Source of the DNA: Streptomyces griseoviridis
GTDB lineage: Bacteria > Actinomycetota > Actinomycetes > Streptomycetales > Streptomycetaceae
NCBI GenBank assembly: GCA_014649155.1
Contig: BMSM01000004.1
Location: forward strand, 310,001 to 374,000
Length of the DNA stretch: 64,000 nt
Direction of reading: 5' to 3'
In this document: piece by piece, positions 16,817 to 24,738 of the stretch
How positions within the stretch are numbered: position 1 is the first letter of the stretch
Layout: each line of letters begins with the position of its first letter
Made by a program: the position numbers and the translations under genes
The notes under the pieces: model-generated
What the model saw: the letters and a program-made list of their open reading frames with translations, nothing else
Database searches by the model: none
Told to the model about the DNA's origin: nothing

Positions 16817-18445
16817 TCAGCTCACCTTGATCTCGTTGTACACCGGGACGCTGAACGGATTGAGCTTCACGCCGGAGAGGCGGTCGGAGTAGCCGGCGCT
16901 GCCGTTCTGGTACCAGAGCGGGATGGCGGCCATGTTGTCCCGGACGACGCCCTCGGCCTGCTGGAAGGTCCTGATCGCTTCGGCGGTGTCGGTCTGCCCG
17001 TTGGCCTTGTCGATCAGGCCGTCGAACTCGTCGTTCGACCACTTGCCGTCATTGGAGGAGGCGTTGGTGTAGTAGAGCGGCTGGAGGAAGTTCTGGATGA
17101 GCGGGTAGTCCATCTGCCAGCCCGCCCGGAAGGGGCCGCTCATCTTCTTGTCGGTGATCTGGTTGCGGAAGTCGGCGAAGGTGCCGACCGGGTTGCCGAC
17201 GCACGCCTTGTCGTTGCCGAGGGCGTTGTTGACGGAGTTGCAGACCGCGTCGACCCACTGCTTGTGGGAGCCGGTGTCCGAGTTGTACGTGATCTTGACC
17301 TGGCCGCCGGGCAGCCCACCGCCGTCCTGGATGAGCTTCTTGGCCTGGTCGGGCTTGTACTCGCAGGCCTCCCCGCACAGGCCCTTCCGGTAGCCGCCGT
17401 CCTCGCCGAGCACGGGCGAGGTCCAGTCGGTGGCCGGGGTGCGGGTGTTCTGGAAGATGGTCTTGGTGATCTGGTCGCGGTCGATCGCCATCGACAGGCC
17501 CTTGCGGACCTTCTCCGAGCCGCTCTTGTTCCAGTTCTTGTCGTAGTACGGGAAGGCGAGGGTCTGGAGGATGCCGGCGGGGGTGTTGATGTACCGGTCG
17601 CCGAGGTCGTTCCCGACGTTCTTCAGCTGGGCGGCCGGGACGTCGTCGACCAGGTCGAGGTTGCCGGCCATGAGGTCGGTGTAGGCGGTGTTGTTGTCGG
17701 TGTAGACCTTGAGGTCGACGCCGCCGTTGGCCGCCTTGTCGTCGCCGGGGTACCCGTCCCACCGGCGCAGGGACATCTGGGAGCCGCGGGTGTAGTCGTC
17801 GACCTGGTACGGCCCGTTGCCGACCGGCTTCCTCAGCCAGCCGGCGTGGTCGTCGAAGAAGGCGCGGGGCAGCGGGGCGTAGGCCGGATAGCCGAGGGTG
17901 TCGGGGAAGGTGGAGAACTTCTGGTTCAGCCGGACGGTGAAGGTCCGGTCGCCGGTGACCTCCAGCCCGGAGAGGGTGTCGGCGGTCTGCTCGCTCCCGT
18001 CCTCCGGGTGGACCTTGTCGTAACCCTCGATGTAGCTGAAGAAGTAGGCGTTGCGCTGGTTGTTCTTCAGGGACGCGCCGTAGTTCCAGGCGTCGACGAA
18101 GGACTTGGCGGTCACCTTCTCGCCGTTGCTGAACGTCCAGCCGTCCTTGACGGTGACGGTGAAGTCCCGCGAGTCGGAGGTCTCGATCTTCTCCGCCAGC
18201 ATGTCCTGCGCGTCGCCGCTGTCCGGGTCGTAGCGCTTCAGGCCCCGGAAGATCATGTCCAGCACCTTGCCGCCCTGCACCTCGTTGGTGTTGGCCGGCT
18301 CCAGCGGGTTCTGCGGGTCGCCCCAGGAGGAACTGAGCACCGCGTCGGCACCCCCGCCCCCGCCACCGCCACCGCAGCCCGTCGCCGCGAGGGCCACGGC
18401 CGCCGCGGCGCAAACGGCCCGGGTGGCGTGCGTCGCTCCGCGCAT
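16817..18445 (-). CDS. Family-5 oligopeptide-binding lipoprotein, cluster 1
   Basis: A 542-residue extracytoplasmic receptor. The N-terminus MRGATHATRAVCAAAAVALAATGCGG is a lipoprotein signal with lipobox ATGC, followed by a Gly linker; the lipid anchors it outside the membrane. The SBP_bac_5 signature region is VGNGPYQVDDYTRGSQMSL with LNPFSVPVYNEIKVS at the end. The motif WGDPQNPLEPANTNE near the mature N-terminus is shared with the cluster-3 receptor (VGEPQNPLQPANTME). It is the first gene of the operon. It may be the counterpart of a BldK-type or other oligopeptide receptor of S. coelicolor; I cannot decide from the sequence. Confidence 0.92.
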   Translation of the reverse strand: MRGATHATRAVCAAAAVALAATGCGGGGGGGGADAVLSSSWGDPQNPLEPANTNEVQGGKVLDMIFRGLKRYDPDSGDAQDMLAEKIETSDSRDFTVTVKDGWTFSNGEKVTAKSFVDAWNYGASLKNNQRNAYFFSYIEGYDKVHPEDGSEQTADTLSGLEVTGDRTFTVRLNQKFSTFPDTLGYPAYAPLPRAFFDDHAGWLRKPVGNGPYQVDDYTRGSQMSLRRWDGYPGDDKAANGGVDLKVYTDNNTAYTDLMAGNLDLVDDVPAAQLKNVGNDLGDRYINTPAGILQTLAFPYYDKNWNKSGSEKVRKGLSMAIDRDQITKTIFQNTRTPATDWTSPVLGEDGGYRKGLCGEACEYKPDQAKKLIQDGGGLPGGQVKITYNSDTGSHKQWVDAVCNSVNNALGNDKACVGNPVGTFADFRNQITDKKMSGPFRAGWQMDYPLIQNFLQPLYYTNASSNDGKWSNDEFDGLIDKANGQTDTAEAIRTFQQAEGVVRDNMAAIPLWYQNGSAGYSDRLSGVKLNPFSVPVYNEIKVS

Positions 18446-18615
18446 GGGGTGCCTCCTCGTGTGCGTGGCGCGCCCCGTCTTCCTGACGCGAACCGAGACG
18501 CGGGATTCAGTTCAACCCACTATCGCCCTATATGTACGCGATGCCATCTTCACCCCCTCCGTCCGAGGGACCCGGCCCTCCCCGCCCGCCGCCGGTCCCG
18601 TACCAGCGGGGCATC

Positions 18616-18631
18616 AGAGGTCTGGACCACT
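18616..18631. promoter_or_regulatory. Putative DasR operator (dre-like site)
   Basis: AGAGGTCTGGACCACT matches the published dre consensus A(C/G)TGGTCTAGACCA(C/G)T at 14 of 16 positions, allowing the C/G alternative; the mismatches are at positions 3 and 9. DasR is the GntR-family N-acetylglucosamine-responsive repressor of Streptomyces. The site is about 60 bases upstream of the plus-strand -35 and about 170 bases upstream of the minus-strand binding-protein start. Function is an inference. Confidence 0.5.
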
Positions 18632-18691
18632 GGCACGGGCGAGAACACCGCCCTCTGTGTTTCCGCTGGCCACACGCGCCCCGAGGGCCCG

Positions 18692-18720
18692 TTGACGCGT
18701 GCATGCAGCACTGATAGACA
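18692..18720 (+). promoter_or_regulatory. Near-consensus vegetative promoter of importer cluster 2
   Basis: TTGACG and TAGACA are separated by exactly 17 bases, close to the main Streptomyces sigma factor consensus. The predicted transcript starts near 18727, about 55 bases before the ATG at 18782. Confidence 0.7.
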
Positions 18721-18781
18721 CTCTCCTCACGCAGGTGGCGCCACTGCCGACCCGTCCGAACGATGACGCGAGGTCACCACC

Positions 18782-20641
18782 ATGAGCACGGAAGAACAGC
18801 ACGGCCCGGGACGCCGGCGGCCATGGCACCGCGCGCTGCGGCGGGCGGCCGGCGCCGGGATCGCGGCCCTGCTCCTCACGGCCGGCCTCGCCACCCCGCT
18901 CGACCCGGCACCCCGGCCGGCCGCGGCGGCCGGCGACGGCGAACGGGTCCTGACGGCCGCCGTCGCGCAGAGCGTCGACTCGCTCAACCCGTTCCTCGCC
19001 ACCCGCCTGGTCAGCACCAGCGTCCTGCGCCTGATGTACGAGTACCTGACCGACTACGACCCCGGCGACGGCCACCCCGTCCCCGGACTGGCCACGAAGT
19101 GGACGCCGTCCGCCGACAAGCTCACCTGGACCTACACCCTCCGCACCGACGCCACCTGGTCGGACGGCCGGAGGATCACCGCCGAGGACGCCGCCTGGAC
19201 GTTCCGGACGATGATGACCGACGAGGAGGCGGCCACCGCCAACGGCAGCTTCGTCGGCAACTTCCGGAAGGTGTCCGCGCCCGACCCCGCCACCCTCGTC
19301 GTCGAGCTGGAACGGCCGCAGGCCACGATGACGGCGCTGGACGTGCCGATCGTGCCCAAGCACGTGTGGGAGAAGGCCGGCGACCTCGGGACGTTCGGCA
19401 ACGACAAGGCCTTCCCGGTCGTCGGCAGCGGTCCGTACGTCCTCACCGGCTACCGGGCCGACAGCTATGTGCGGCTGAAGGCCAACCCCCGGTTCTGGCG
19501 CGGGGCGCCGAAGTTCGACGAGCTGGTCTTCAGGTACTACAAGGACGGTGACGCGGCCGTCGCCGCGCTGCGCAAGGGCGAGGTGTCCTTCGTCAGCGGT
19601 CTCACCCCCGCCCAGGCCGACGCCCTCCGCGGCCAGGACGACATCGAGGTCAACGACGCGCCGGGCCGCCGCTTCTACGCCCTCGCCACCAACCCCGGCG
19701 CCCGCACCAAGGACGGCACCCGCTTCGGCGACGGCCACCCCTCGCTGCTCGACCGGCGGGTCCGCCAGGCCCTCTTCCTCGCCGTGGACCGCGAGACCCT
19801 CGTCGACCGGGTCTTCCAGGGCCACGCCGTCGAGGGCGCCGGCTACATCCCGCCCCGCTTCGGCACCTACTTCTGGAAACCCTCGGCCGGGCAGGAACTC
19901 CGCTACGACCCCGGCCGGGCCGCCCGCCTCCTCGACCGGGCCGGCTACCGGAAGAACGCCGACGGCAGACGCGTCGGCAAGGACGGCAGGCCGCTCCATT
20001 ACCGCCTGCTGTGCCACGCCACCGACCCCAACGACAAGGCGGTCGGGCAGTACCTCACCGAGTGGTGGGGCGACCTCGGCATCGGGGTGGAGCTGACCTG
20101 CCTGGACAACGTCACCGACCCGTGGCTGGCCGGCACCTACGACCTCGCCTTCGACGGCTGGTCGGTCAACCCCGATCCCGACTTCGTCCTCTCCATCCAC
20201 ACCTGCGGCGCCCTCCCCGCCACCGAGGAGGACACCGGCGCCACCGACAACTTCATCTGCGACAAGCAGTACGACGACCTGTACGCCCGCCAGCTCGCCG
20301 AGTACGACCCCGGCAAGCGCGCCGAACTGGTCAAGCGGCTCCAGTCCCGGCTGTACGACCTGGGCTACATGAACGTCATCGCCTACCCCAACGCCCTGGA
20401 GGCCTACCGCACCGACCAGGTGGCGAAGCTGCGGACGATGCCGGAGGACGGCGGCAACATCTACGGCCAGGACGGCTACTGGAGCTGGTGGTCGGCCGAG
20501 CCCGCCGGCACCGGGGACGGCCCGGACGGCGGCGGCTCCACCGGTGCCGTCGCCGGCGTCGCCGCCGGGGTCGTCGTCCTCGGCGCGGTCCTCGTCTTCC
20601 TCGCCCTGCGGCGCCGCTCGACCGCCGACGACCGGGAGTAG
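18782..20641 (+). CDS. Family-5 ABC solute-binding protein with C-terminal membrane anchor, cluster 2
   Basis: A 619-residue receptor. The N-terminus has a basic stretch (HGPGRRRPWHRALRRAAG), a hydrophobic core and probable signal cleavage after PAAAA; there is no lipobox cysteine. The SBP_bac_5 domain spans about 60-560 (SVDSLNPFLATRLVS, VVGSGPYVLTGYRADSYVRL, DLAFDGWSVNPDPDFVLSIH). The C-terminus has a Gly/Ser linker, one membrane helix (GAVAGVAAGVVVLGAVLVFL) and a basic tail LRRRSTADDRE. It is therefore probably held in the membrane by this helix rather than by a lipid, which is unusual for the family. It is the first gene of the only plus-strand importer here and is diverged from the flanking ones. 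The ligand is unknown. Confidence 0.9.
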   Translation: MSTEEQHGPGRRRPWHRALRRAAGAGIAALLLTAGLATPLDPAPRPAAAAGDGERVLTAAVAQSVDSLNPFLATRLVSTSVLRLMYEYLTDYDPGDGHPVPGLATKWTPSADKLTWTYTLRTDATWSDGRRITAEDAAWTFRTMMTDEEAATANGSFVGNFRKVSAPDPATLVVELERPQATMTALDVPIVPKHVWEKAGDLGTFGNDKAFPVVGSGPYVLTGYRADSYVRLKANPRFWRGAPKFDELVFRYYKDGDAAVAALRKGEVSFVSGLTPAQADALRGQDDIEVNDAPGRRFYALATNPGARTKDGTRFGDGHPSLLDRRVRQALFLAVDRETLVDRVFQGHAVEGAGYIPPRFGTYFWKPSAGQELRYDPGRAARLLDRAGYRKNADGRRVGKDGRPLHYRLLCHATDPNDKAVGQYLTEWWGDLGIGVELTCLDNVTDPWLAGTYDLAFDGWSVNPDPDFVLSIHTCGALPATEEDTGATDNFICDKQYDDLYARQLAEYDPGKRAELVKRLQSRLYDLGYMNVIAYPNALEAYRTDQVAKLRTMPEDGGNIYGQDGYWSWWSAEPAGTGDGPDGGGSTGAVAGVAAGVVVLGAVLVFLALRRRSTADDRE

Positions 20642-20685
20642 CCGGTGGACGCGCACCCGGTCCGGCCGGCACGGGACGGACGCCG

Positions 20686-21723
20686 GTGACCGCCGCGGAC
20701 GCCGTGTCCCGCGCGGCGCCCGCACCCGCGGGCGGCGACCGCCGCCGCTCCGGGTACCTCCGCTACGGCCTGGGCCGGATCGGCGGCGCGGTCGTCTCGC
20801 TCCTCGCCGTCCTGGTCACCGGCTTCTTCCTGTTCCGGCTCATCCCCGGCGACCCGGTGAAGACCATGACCGGCGGACGCCCGGTCTCCGCCGGGCAACT
20901 GGCCGCTTACCGGGAGGAGTTCGGCCTCGACCTGCCGCTGTGGGAGCAGTTCACGGACTACTGCGGCAAGGCGCTCACCGGGGACCTCGGGACCTCGTAC
21001 CAGTTCCGCGCACCGGTCACCGAGAAGCTCGGCGAGGCGCTCGGCCCCACCCTGCTGCTGACCGTCACGGCCTTCGTCCTCCACACCGCGCTCGGCGTGC
21101 TCCTCGGCACCCGGTCGGCCTGGCACCACGGCCGCACAGCCGACCGGCTGCACACCGGGCTGGCGCTGACCCTGTACTCCCTGCCCTCGTTCTGGCTGGG
21201 CCTGCTGCTCATCGTCGTCCTGTCCGTCGGCGTCGGCCCGGTGCCCGGCCTCTTCCCGACCGGCGGCATGGAGTCGGGCGCCGAGGAGGGCTTCGCCCAC
21301 GTCCTCGACGTCGCCCACCACCTGGTGCTGCCGGTGGTCACCCTGGTCGCCGTCGAGTACGGGCAGACCCTGCTGGTGACCCGGTCGGCGCTGCTGGACG
21401 AGATGGGGTCCGACTACCTGACCACCGCGCGGGCCAAGGGACTCCGGGACGACCTGGTACGGCGCCGGCACGCGGTGCCCAACGCCCTGCTGCCCACCGT
21501 CACCCTGATCTTCGTCAACCTCGGCCGGACGGTCGCCGGGGTGGTCCTGGTGGAGACCGTCTTCTCCTGGCCCGGCCTGGGCGGCCTCTTCTACCAGGCG
21601 CTGAGCGTGCCCGATCTGCCCCTGGTGCAGGGGCTGTTCCTCTTCTTCGCCGCGGCGGTGATCATCCTGAACACGGTGGCCGACCTGCTCTACCCCCTGC
21701 TCGATCCCCGGGTGGGACGATGA
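20686..21723 (+). CDS. ABC importer permease (DppB type), cluster 2
   Basis: A 345-residue permease. GTG 20686 is chosen, with GGGACGGA about 7 bases upstream; the in-frame GTG 20704 is an alternative. After a short cytoplasmic tail come helix 1 (GAVVSLLAVLVTGFFLFRLI), the conserved IPGDPVKTMTGGRPVSAGQL loop and the BPD_transp core with coupling loop DYLTTARAKGLRDDLVRRRH. It ends DLLYPLLDPRVGR. It lies 44 bases after the binding protein and overlaps the next permease by 4 bases (ATGA). Confidence 0.9.
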   Translation: MTAADAVSRAAPAPAGGDRRRSGYLRYGLGRIGGAVVSLLAVLVTGFFLFRLIPGDPVKTMTGGRPVSAGQLAAYREEFGLDLPLWEQFTDYCGKALTGDLGTSYQFRAPVTEKLGEALGPTLLLTVTAFVLHTALGVLLGTRSAWHHGRTADRLHTGLALTLYSLPSFWLGLLLIVVLSVGVGPVPGLFPTGGMESGAEEGFAHVLDVAHHLVLPVVTLVAVEYGQTLLVTRSALLDEMGSDYLTTARAKGLRDDLVRRRHAVPNALLPTVTLIFVNLGRTVAGVVLVETVFSWPGLGGLFYQALSVPDLPLVQGLFLFFAAAVIILNTVADLLYPLLDPRVGR

Positions 21724-22640
21724 CCGCGCCGCCCGCCTCCCCGGCGCCCGCCGGACCGCGGGCCCTGGCGTGGCGGCGACGGCGCCGGGCGGCGGCCCGG
21801 TTCTGGCGGGCGTACCGCGGGCACCGGGCCGGGCTGGCGGGCCTGGCCGTCCTGGCGCTGCTGGCGCTGGCCGCCCTCACCGCGCCGCTGACCGTGGGCG
21901 GTGACGTGGCGAGCGTGACCGGGGCGCCGGGCCGGCCGCTGGAGGGCCCGAGCGGGCGCTTCCCGCTGGGCACCGACCGGTTCGGCCGGGACCTGCTCGG
22001 CCTGCTGGTCTGGGGCACCCGGGTCTCCCTGCTGGTCGGGCTGCTCGCGGCGGTGCTGTCGGTGGCGATCGGCGCGGTGGTCGGCATCACCGCCGGCCAC
22101 TTCCGGGGGGTGTACGCGACGGTGCTGATGCGGGTCACCGACTGGTTCCTGGTGATGCCGACCCTGGTGCTGGCCATCGTGCTGGCGACCGTCATGTCCC
22201 GCTCCCTCGGCACGGTCGTCCTGGCCATCGGCATCACCTCCTGGCCGACCACGGCCCGGCTGGTGCGCGCCCAGACGCTGGCGGTGGAGGCCCGGCCGTA
22301 CATCGAGCGGGCCAGGGCGCTGGGCGGCGGGCACGGACACGTCATGCTCCGGCACGTGCTGCCCAACGTCATGCCGCTGGTGCTGGCCCAGACCACCCTG
22401 ATGGTCTCCGCGTCCGTCCTCGCCGAGGCCACCCTCGCCTTCCTCGGGCTCGGTGATCCGGCGGTGGTGTCCTGGGGCGGGCTGCTCCAGGACGCGCGGG
22501 AGGCGGGCGCCGTCAGCTCCGGGGACTGGTGGTACCTGGTGCCGCCGGGGGTCGCCATCGCCGCCGTCGCGCTGGCCTTCACCCTGTGCGGCCGGGCGGT
22601 GGAGTCGGTGCTCAACCCCCGGCTGGGGGTGGGGCGGTGA
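21720..22640 (+). CDS. ABC importer permease (DppC type), cluster 2
   Basis: A 306-residue permease whose ATG overlaps the preceding stop. An arginine-rich cytoplasmic start (LAWRRRRRAAARFWRAYRGH) precedes helix 1, a loop with FPLGTDRFGRDLLGLLVWG, which is the classic DppC segment, and five further helices. The coupling loop is PYIERARALGGGHGHVMLRHVLPN. The next gene starts within its stop codon (GTGA). Confidence 0.9.
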   Translation: MTAPPASPAPAGPRALAWRRRRRAAARFWRAYRGHRAGLAGLAVLALLALAALTAPLTVGGDVASVTGAPGRPLEGPSGRFPLGTDRFGRDLLGLLVWGTRVSLLVGLLAAVLSVAIGAVVGITAGHFRGVYATVLMRVTDWFLVMPTLVLAIVLATVMSRSLGTVVLAIGITSWPTTARLVRAQTLAVEARPYIERARALGGGHGHVMLRHVLPNVMPLVLAQTTLMVSASVLAEATLAFLGLGDPAVVSWGGLLQDAREAGAVSSGDWWYLVPPGVAIAAVALAFTLCGRAVESVLNPRLGVGR

Positions 22641-23701
22641 CGCTGCTGGAGGTCCGGGACCTGCGGGTCACCTATCCGGGCGGGGCCGCCGCCGTGCGGG
22701 GCGTCGACCTGACCCTGCCGGCCGGGCGGAAGCTGGGCATCGCCGGGGAGTCGGGCTGCGGCAAGTCCACGCTGGCGCTGGCGCTGCTGCGGCTGCTGCC
22801 GGCCGGCACCGAGGTGAGCGGTCGGGTCCTGCTGGACGGGGAGGACGTGCTCACCATGCGCTGGGGCCGGGTACGGGCCGTGCGCTGGGCCGGGGCGTCG
22901 ATCGTGTTCCAGGGCGCGATGCACTCCCTCAACCCGGTGCACCGCGTCGGCGACCAGATCGCCGAGCCGGTCCTGCTGCACCGGCGGGCGAGCCGGGCGC
23001 GCGCCCGCGCCCTCGCCGGTGAGCTGCTGGAACGGGTCGGGCTGTCGGCGGCGCGGGCGACGGCGTATCCGCACCAGCTCTCCGGCGGCCAGCGCCAGCG
23101 CGTGATGATCGCCATGGCGCTGGCCTGCGCGCCCCGGCTGATCGTCGCCGACGAGCCGACCACCGCGCTGGACGTGATGGTCCAGGCGCAGATCCTGCGG
23201 CTGATCGAGGAGTCCGTCACCGGACACGACCTCGGCCTGATCATGATCAGCCATGATCTGTCGGTGCTGGCGCGGACCTGCGACCGGCTGGCGGTGATGT
23301 ACGCGGGCCGGGTGGTCGAGGAGGGGCCCGCCGGGGCCGTCCACGAACGGGCCCTGCACCCGTACGCCGCGGCGCTGTCCGCCGCGTTCCCGCGCGTCGG
23401 CGACCCGGCCTCCCGGTTCGCGCCCCGCGGTCTGCCCGGCGACCCGCCCGATCCGGCCGCCCTACCCGCCGGCTGCGCCTTCCACCCGCGCTGCCCGGTC
23501 GCCCGGGAGGAGTGCGCCACGGACGACATCGCCCTGCGGGAGGCGGCGGGGAGCCGGCGGGCGGCGTGCGTCCTCGTGCCGGGTACCGCCGGCGGACGGC
23601 CCGTGCCGGGTACCGCCGGCGGACGGCCCGTGCCGGGGGCCGGCCGCGGGGACCGGCCCCCGGACGGACCTCCGGCCGACCCCTCCGGGAGGACCGCGTG
23701 A
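22637..23701 (+). CDS. ABC importer ATPase (DppD type), cluster 2
   Basis: A 354-residue ATPase starting at GTG 22637, overlapping the permease by 4 bases. Motifs are Walker [11 protein letters not shown]-loop VFQGAMHSLNP, signature LSGGQRQR, Walker B RLIVADEPTTALD and H-loop ISHDLS. The C-terminal cysteine-containing extension is PAGCAFHPRCPVAREEC. After residue about 310 the tail contains a perfect 9-residue tandem repeat (VPGTAGGRP twice) encoded by a 27-bp DNA repeat, probably a recent slippage expansion outside the folded core. Confidence 0.92.
   Translation: MTLLEVRDLRVTYPGGAAAVRGVDLTLPAGRKLGIAGESGCGKSTLALALLRLLPAGTEVSGRVLLDGEDVLTMRWGRVRAVRWAGASIVFQGAMHSLNPVHRVGDQIAEPVLLHRRASRARARALAGELLERVGLSAARATAYPHQLSGGQRQRVMIAMALACAPRLIVADEPTTALDVMVQAQILRLIEESVTGHDLGLIMISHDLSVLARTCDRLAVMYAGRVVEEGPAGAVHERALHPYAAALSAAFPRVGDPASRFAPRGLPGDPPDPAALPAGCAFHPRCPVAREECATDDIALREAAGSRRAACVLVPGTAGGRPVPGTAGGRPVPGAGRGDRPPDGPPADPSGRTA
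23575..23637 (+). repeat. 27-bp tandem repeat inside the cluster-2 DppD-type gene
   Basis: Two perfect 27-bp copies (23575-23601 and 23602-23628) plus a 9-bp partial third copy. Each contains GGTACC. The unit is a multiple of three, so the reading frame is preserved and it encodes VPGTAGGRP. Confidence 0.9.
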
Positions 23702-24678
23702 CGACCGTGTCCCCGCTGCTGACCGTGCGCGGTCTGCACGTCACCTTCCCCGGCCGGTACGGCGCTCCGCCGTCCCGGGCCGTGGACGGCGTCGACCTCA
23801 CCGTGCGGCCCGGCGAGATCGTGGCGCTGGTCGGGGAGTCCGGCTGCGGCAAGAGCACCCTCGCCCGGTCCCTCCTCGGCCTGGTGCGCCCCGCCGCGGG
23901 CCGGATCGAGTTCGCCGGGCGCCCGCTGGAGTACCGCTCCCGCGCCCTGAAGGCCCACCGCCGGCGCGTCCAGCTCGTGCTCCAGGACCCCAGCGGCTCG
24001 CTCAACCCCCGGCACACGGTGTACGAGGCGGTGGCCGAGGGGCTGCGCGTCCACGGGTACGCCGGTGACGAGAAGGAGGCCGTCACCGGGGCGCTGGCCC
24101 GCGCGGGACTGCGTCCGCCCGAACGCTTCCTGCCGCGCCACCCGCACGAACTCTCCGGCGGCCAGCGCCAGCGCGTGGTGATCGCGGGCGCGCTGGTGCT
24201 CTCCCCCGACCTGCTGGTCGCCGACGAGCCGGTGGCCTCGCTGGACGCGTCGGTGCGCGGCGAGATCCTGGCGCTGCTGCTGCGCCTGCGCACCGAGCTG
24301 GGGCTGGCCGCGCTGGTCGTCACCCACGACCTGGGGCTGGCCTGGAACGCCGCCGACCGGGTGGCGGTGATGTACCTCGGCCGGATCGTGGAGACGGGGC
24401 GGGTCGAGCAGGTCCTCACCGCGCCCCGGCACCCCTACACCCGGGCCCTGCTGTCGGTGCTCCCGGACACCCCGGGCGACCCGGTGGTGCTGTCCGGCGA
24501 GCCGCCGGACCCGTCCCGTGTCCCTTCCGGCTGCCGCTTCCGGCCGCGCTGCCCGGTCCTGGCGAGCGGCGCGGCGGACCGGGCGGGGGTGGCGGACCGG
24601 TGCCGTACGGAGGACCCGGCGCTCGCGGACGGCGGCGGGGGCGTGGACGTCGCCTGCCACTGGGCCGCCCGCGCCTGA
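23698..24678 (+). CDS. ABC importer ATPase (DppF type), cluster 2
   Basis: A 326-residue ATPase starting at GTG 23698 (4-base overlap). Motifs are Walker [11 protein letters not shown]-loop VLQDPSGSLNP, signature LSGGQRQR, Walker B LLVADEPVASLD and H-loop VTHDLG. The C-terminal cysteine extension is PSGCRFRPRCPVLASG. It completes the five-gene plus-strand operon and is followed by a shared terminator. Confidence 0.92.
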   Translation: MTTVSPLLTVRGLHVTFPGRYGAPPSRAVDGVDLTVRPGEIVALVGESGCGKSTLARSLLGLVRPAAGRIEFAGRPLEYRSRALKAHRRRVQLVLQDPSGSLNPRHTVYEAVAEGLRVHGYAGDEKEAVTGALARAGLRPPERFLPRHPHELSGGQRQRVVIAGALVLSPDLLVADEPVASLDASVRGEILALLLRLRTELGLAALVVTHDLGLAWNAADRVAVMYLGRIVETGRVEQVLTAPRHPYTRALLSVLPDTPGDPVVLSGEPPDPSRVPSGCRFRPRCPVLASGAADRAGVADRCRTEDPALADGGGGVDVACHWAARA

Positions 24679-24690
24679 GCGGAGAAACGC

Positions 24691-24725
24691 CGATTCCCGG
24701 CACCCCTGGGGGATGCCGGGAATCG
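24691..24725. terminator. Bidirectional terminator between clusters 2 and 3
   Basis: The perfect 12-base arms CGATTCCCGGCA and TGCCGGGAATCG have an inner CCCC/GGGG stem, 13 bases after the cluster-2 stop and 14 bases before the cluster-3 ATPase stop. A G-run follows. Confidence 0.85.
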
Positions 24726-24738
24726 GGGGGGCGAGGGA

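Larger units (their letters stand above)
18446..18781. promoter_or_regulatory. Divergent regulatory region between two ABC importer operons
   Basis: These 336 bases contain no convincing gene. They hold an AT-rich patch around 18520-18545 (TATCGCCCTATATGTACGC) likely to contain the minus-strand promoter, the DasR-like site at 18616-18631 and a near-consensus plus-strand promoter at 18692-18720. Confidence 0.7.
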
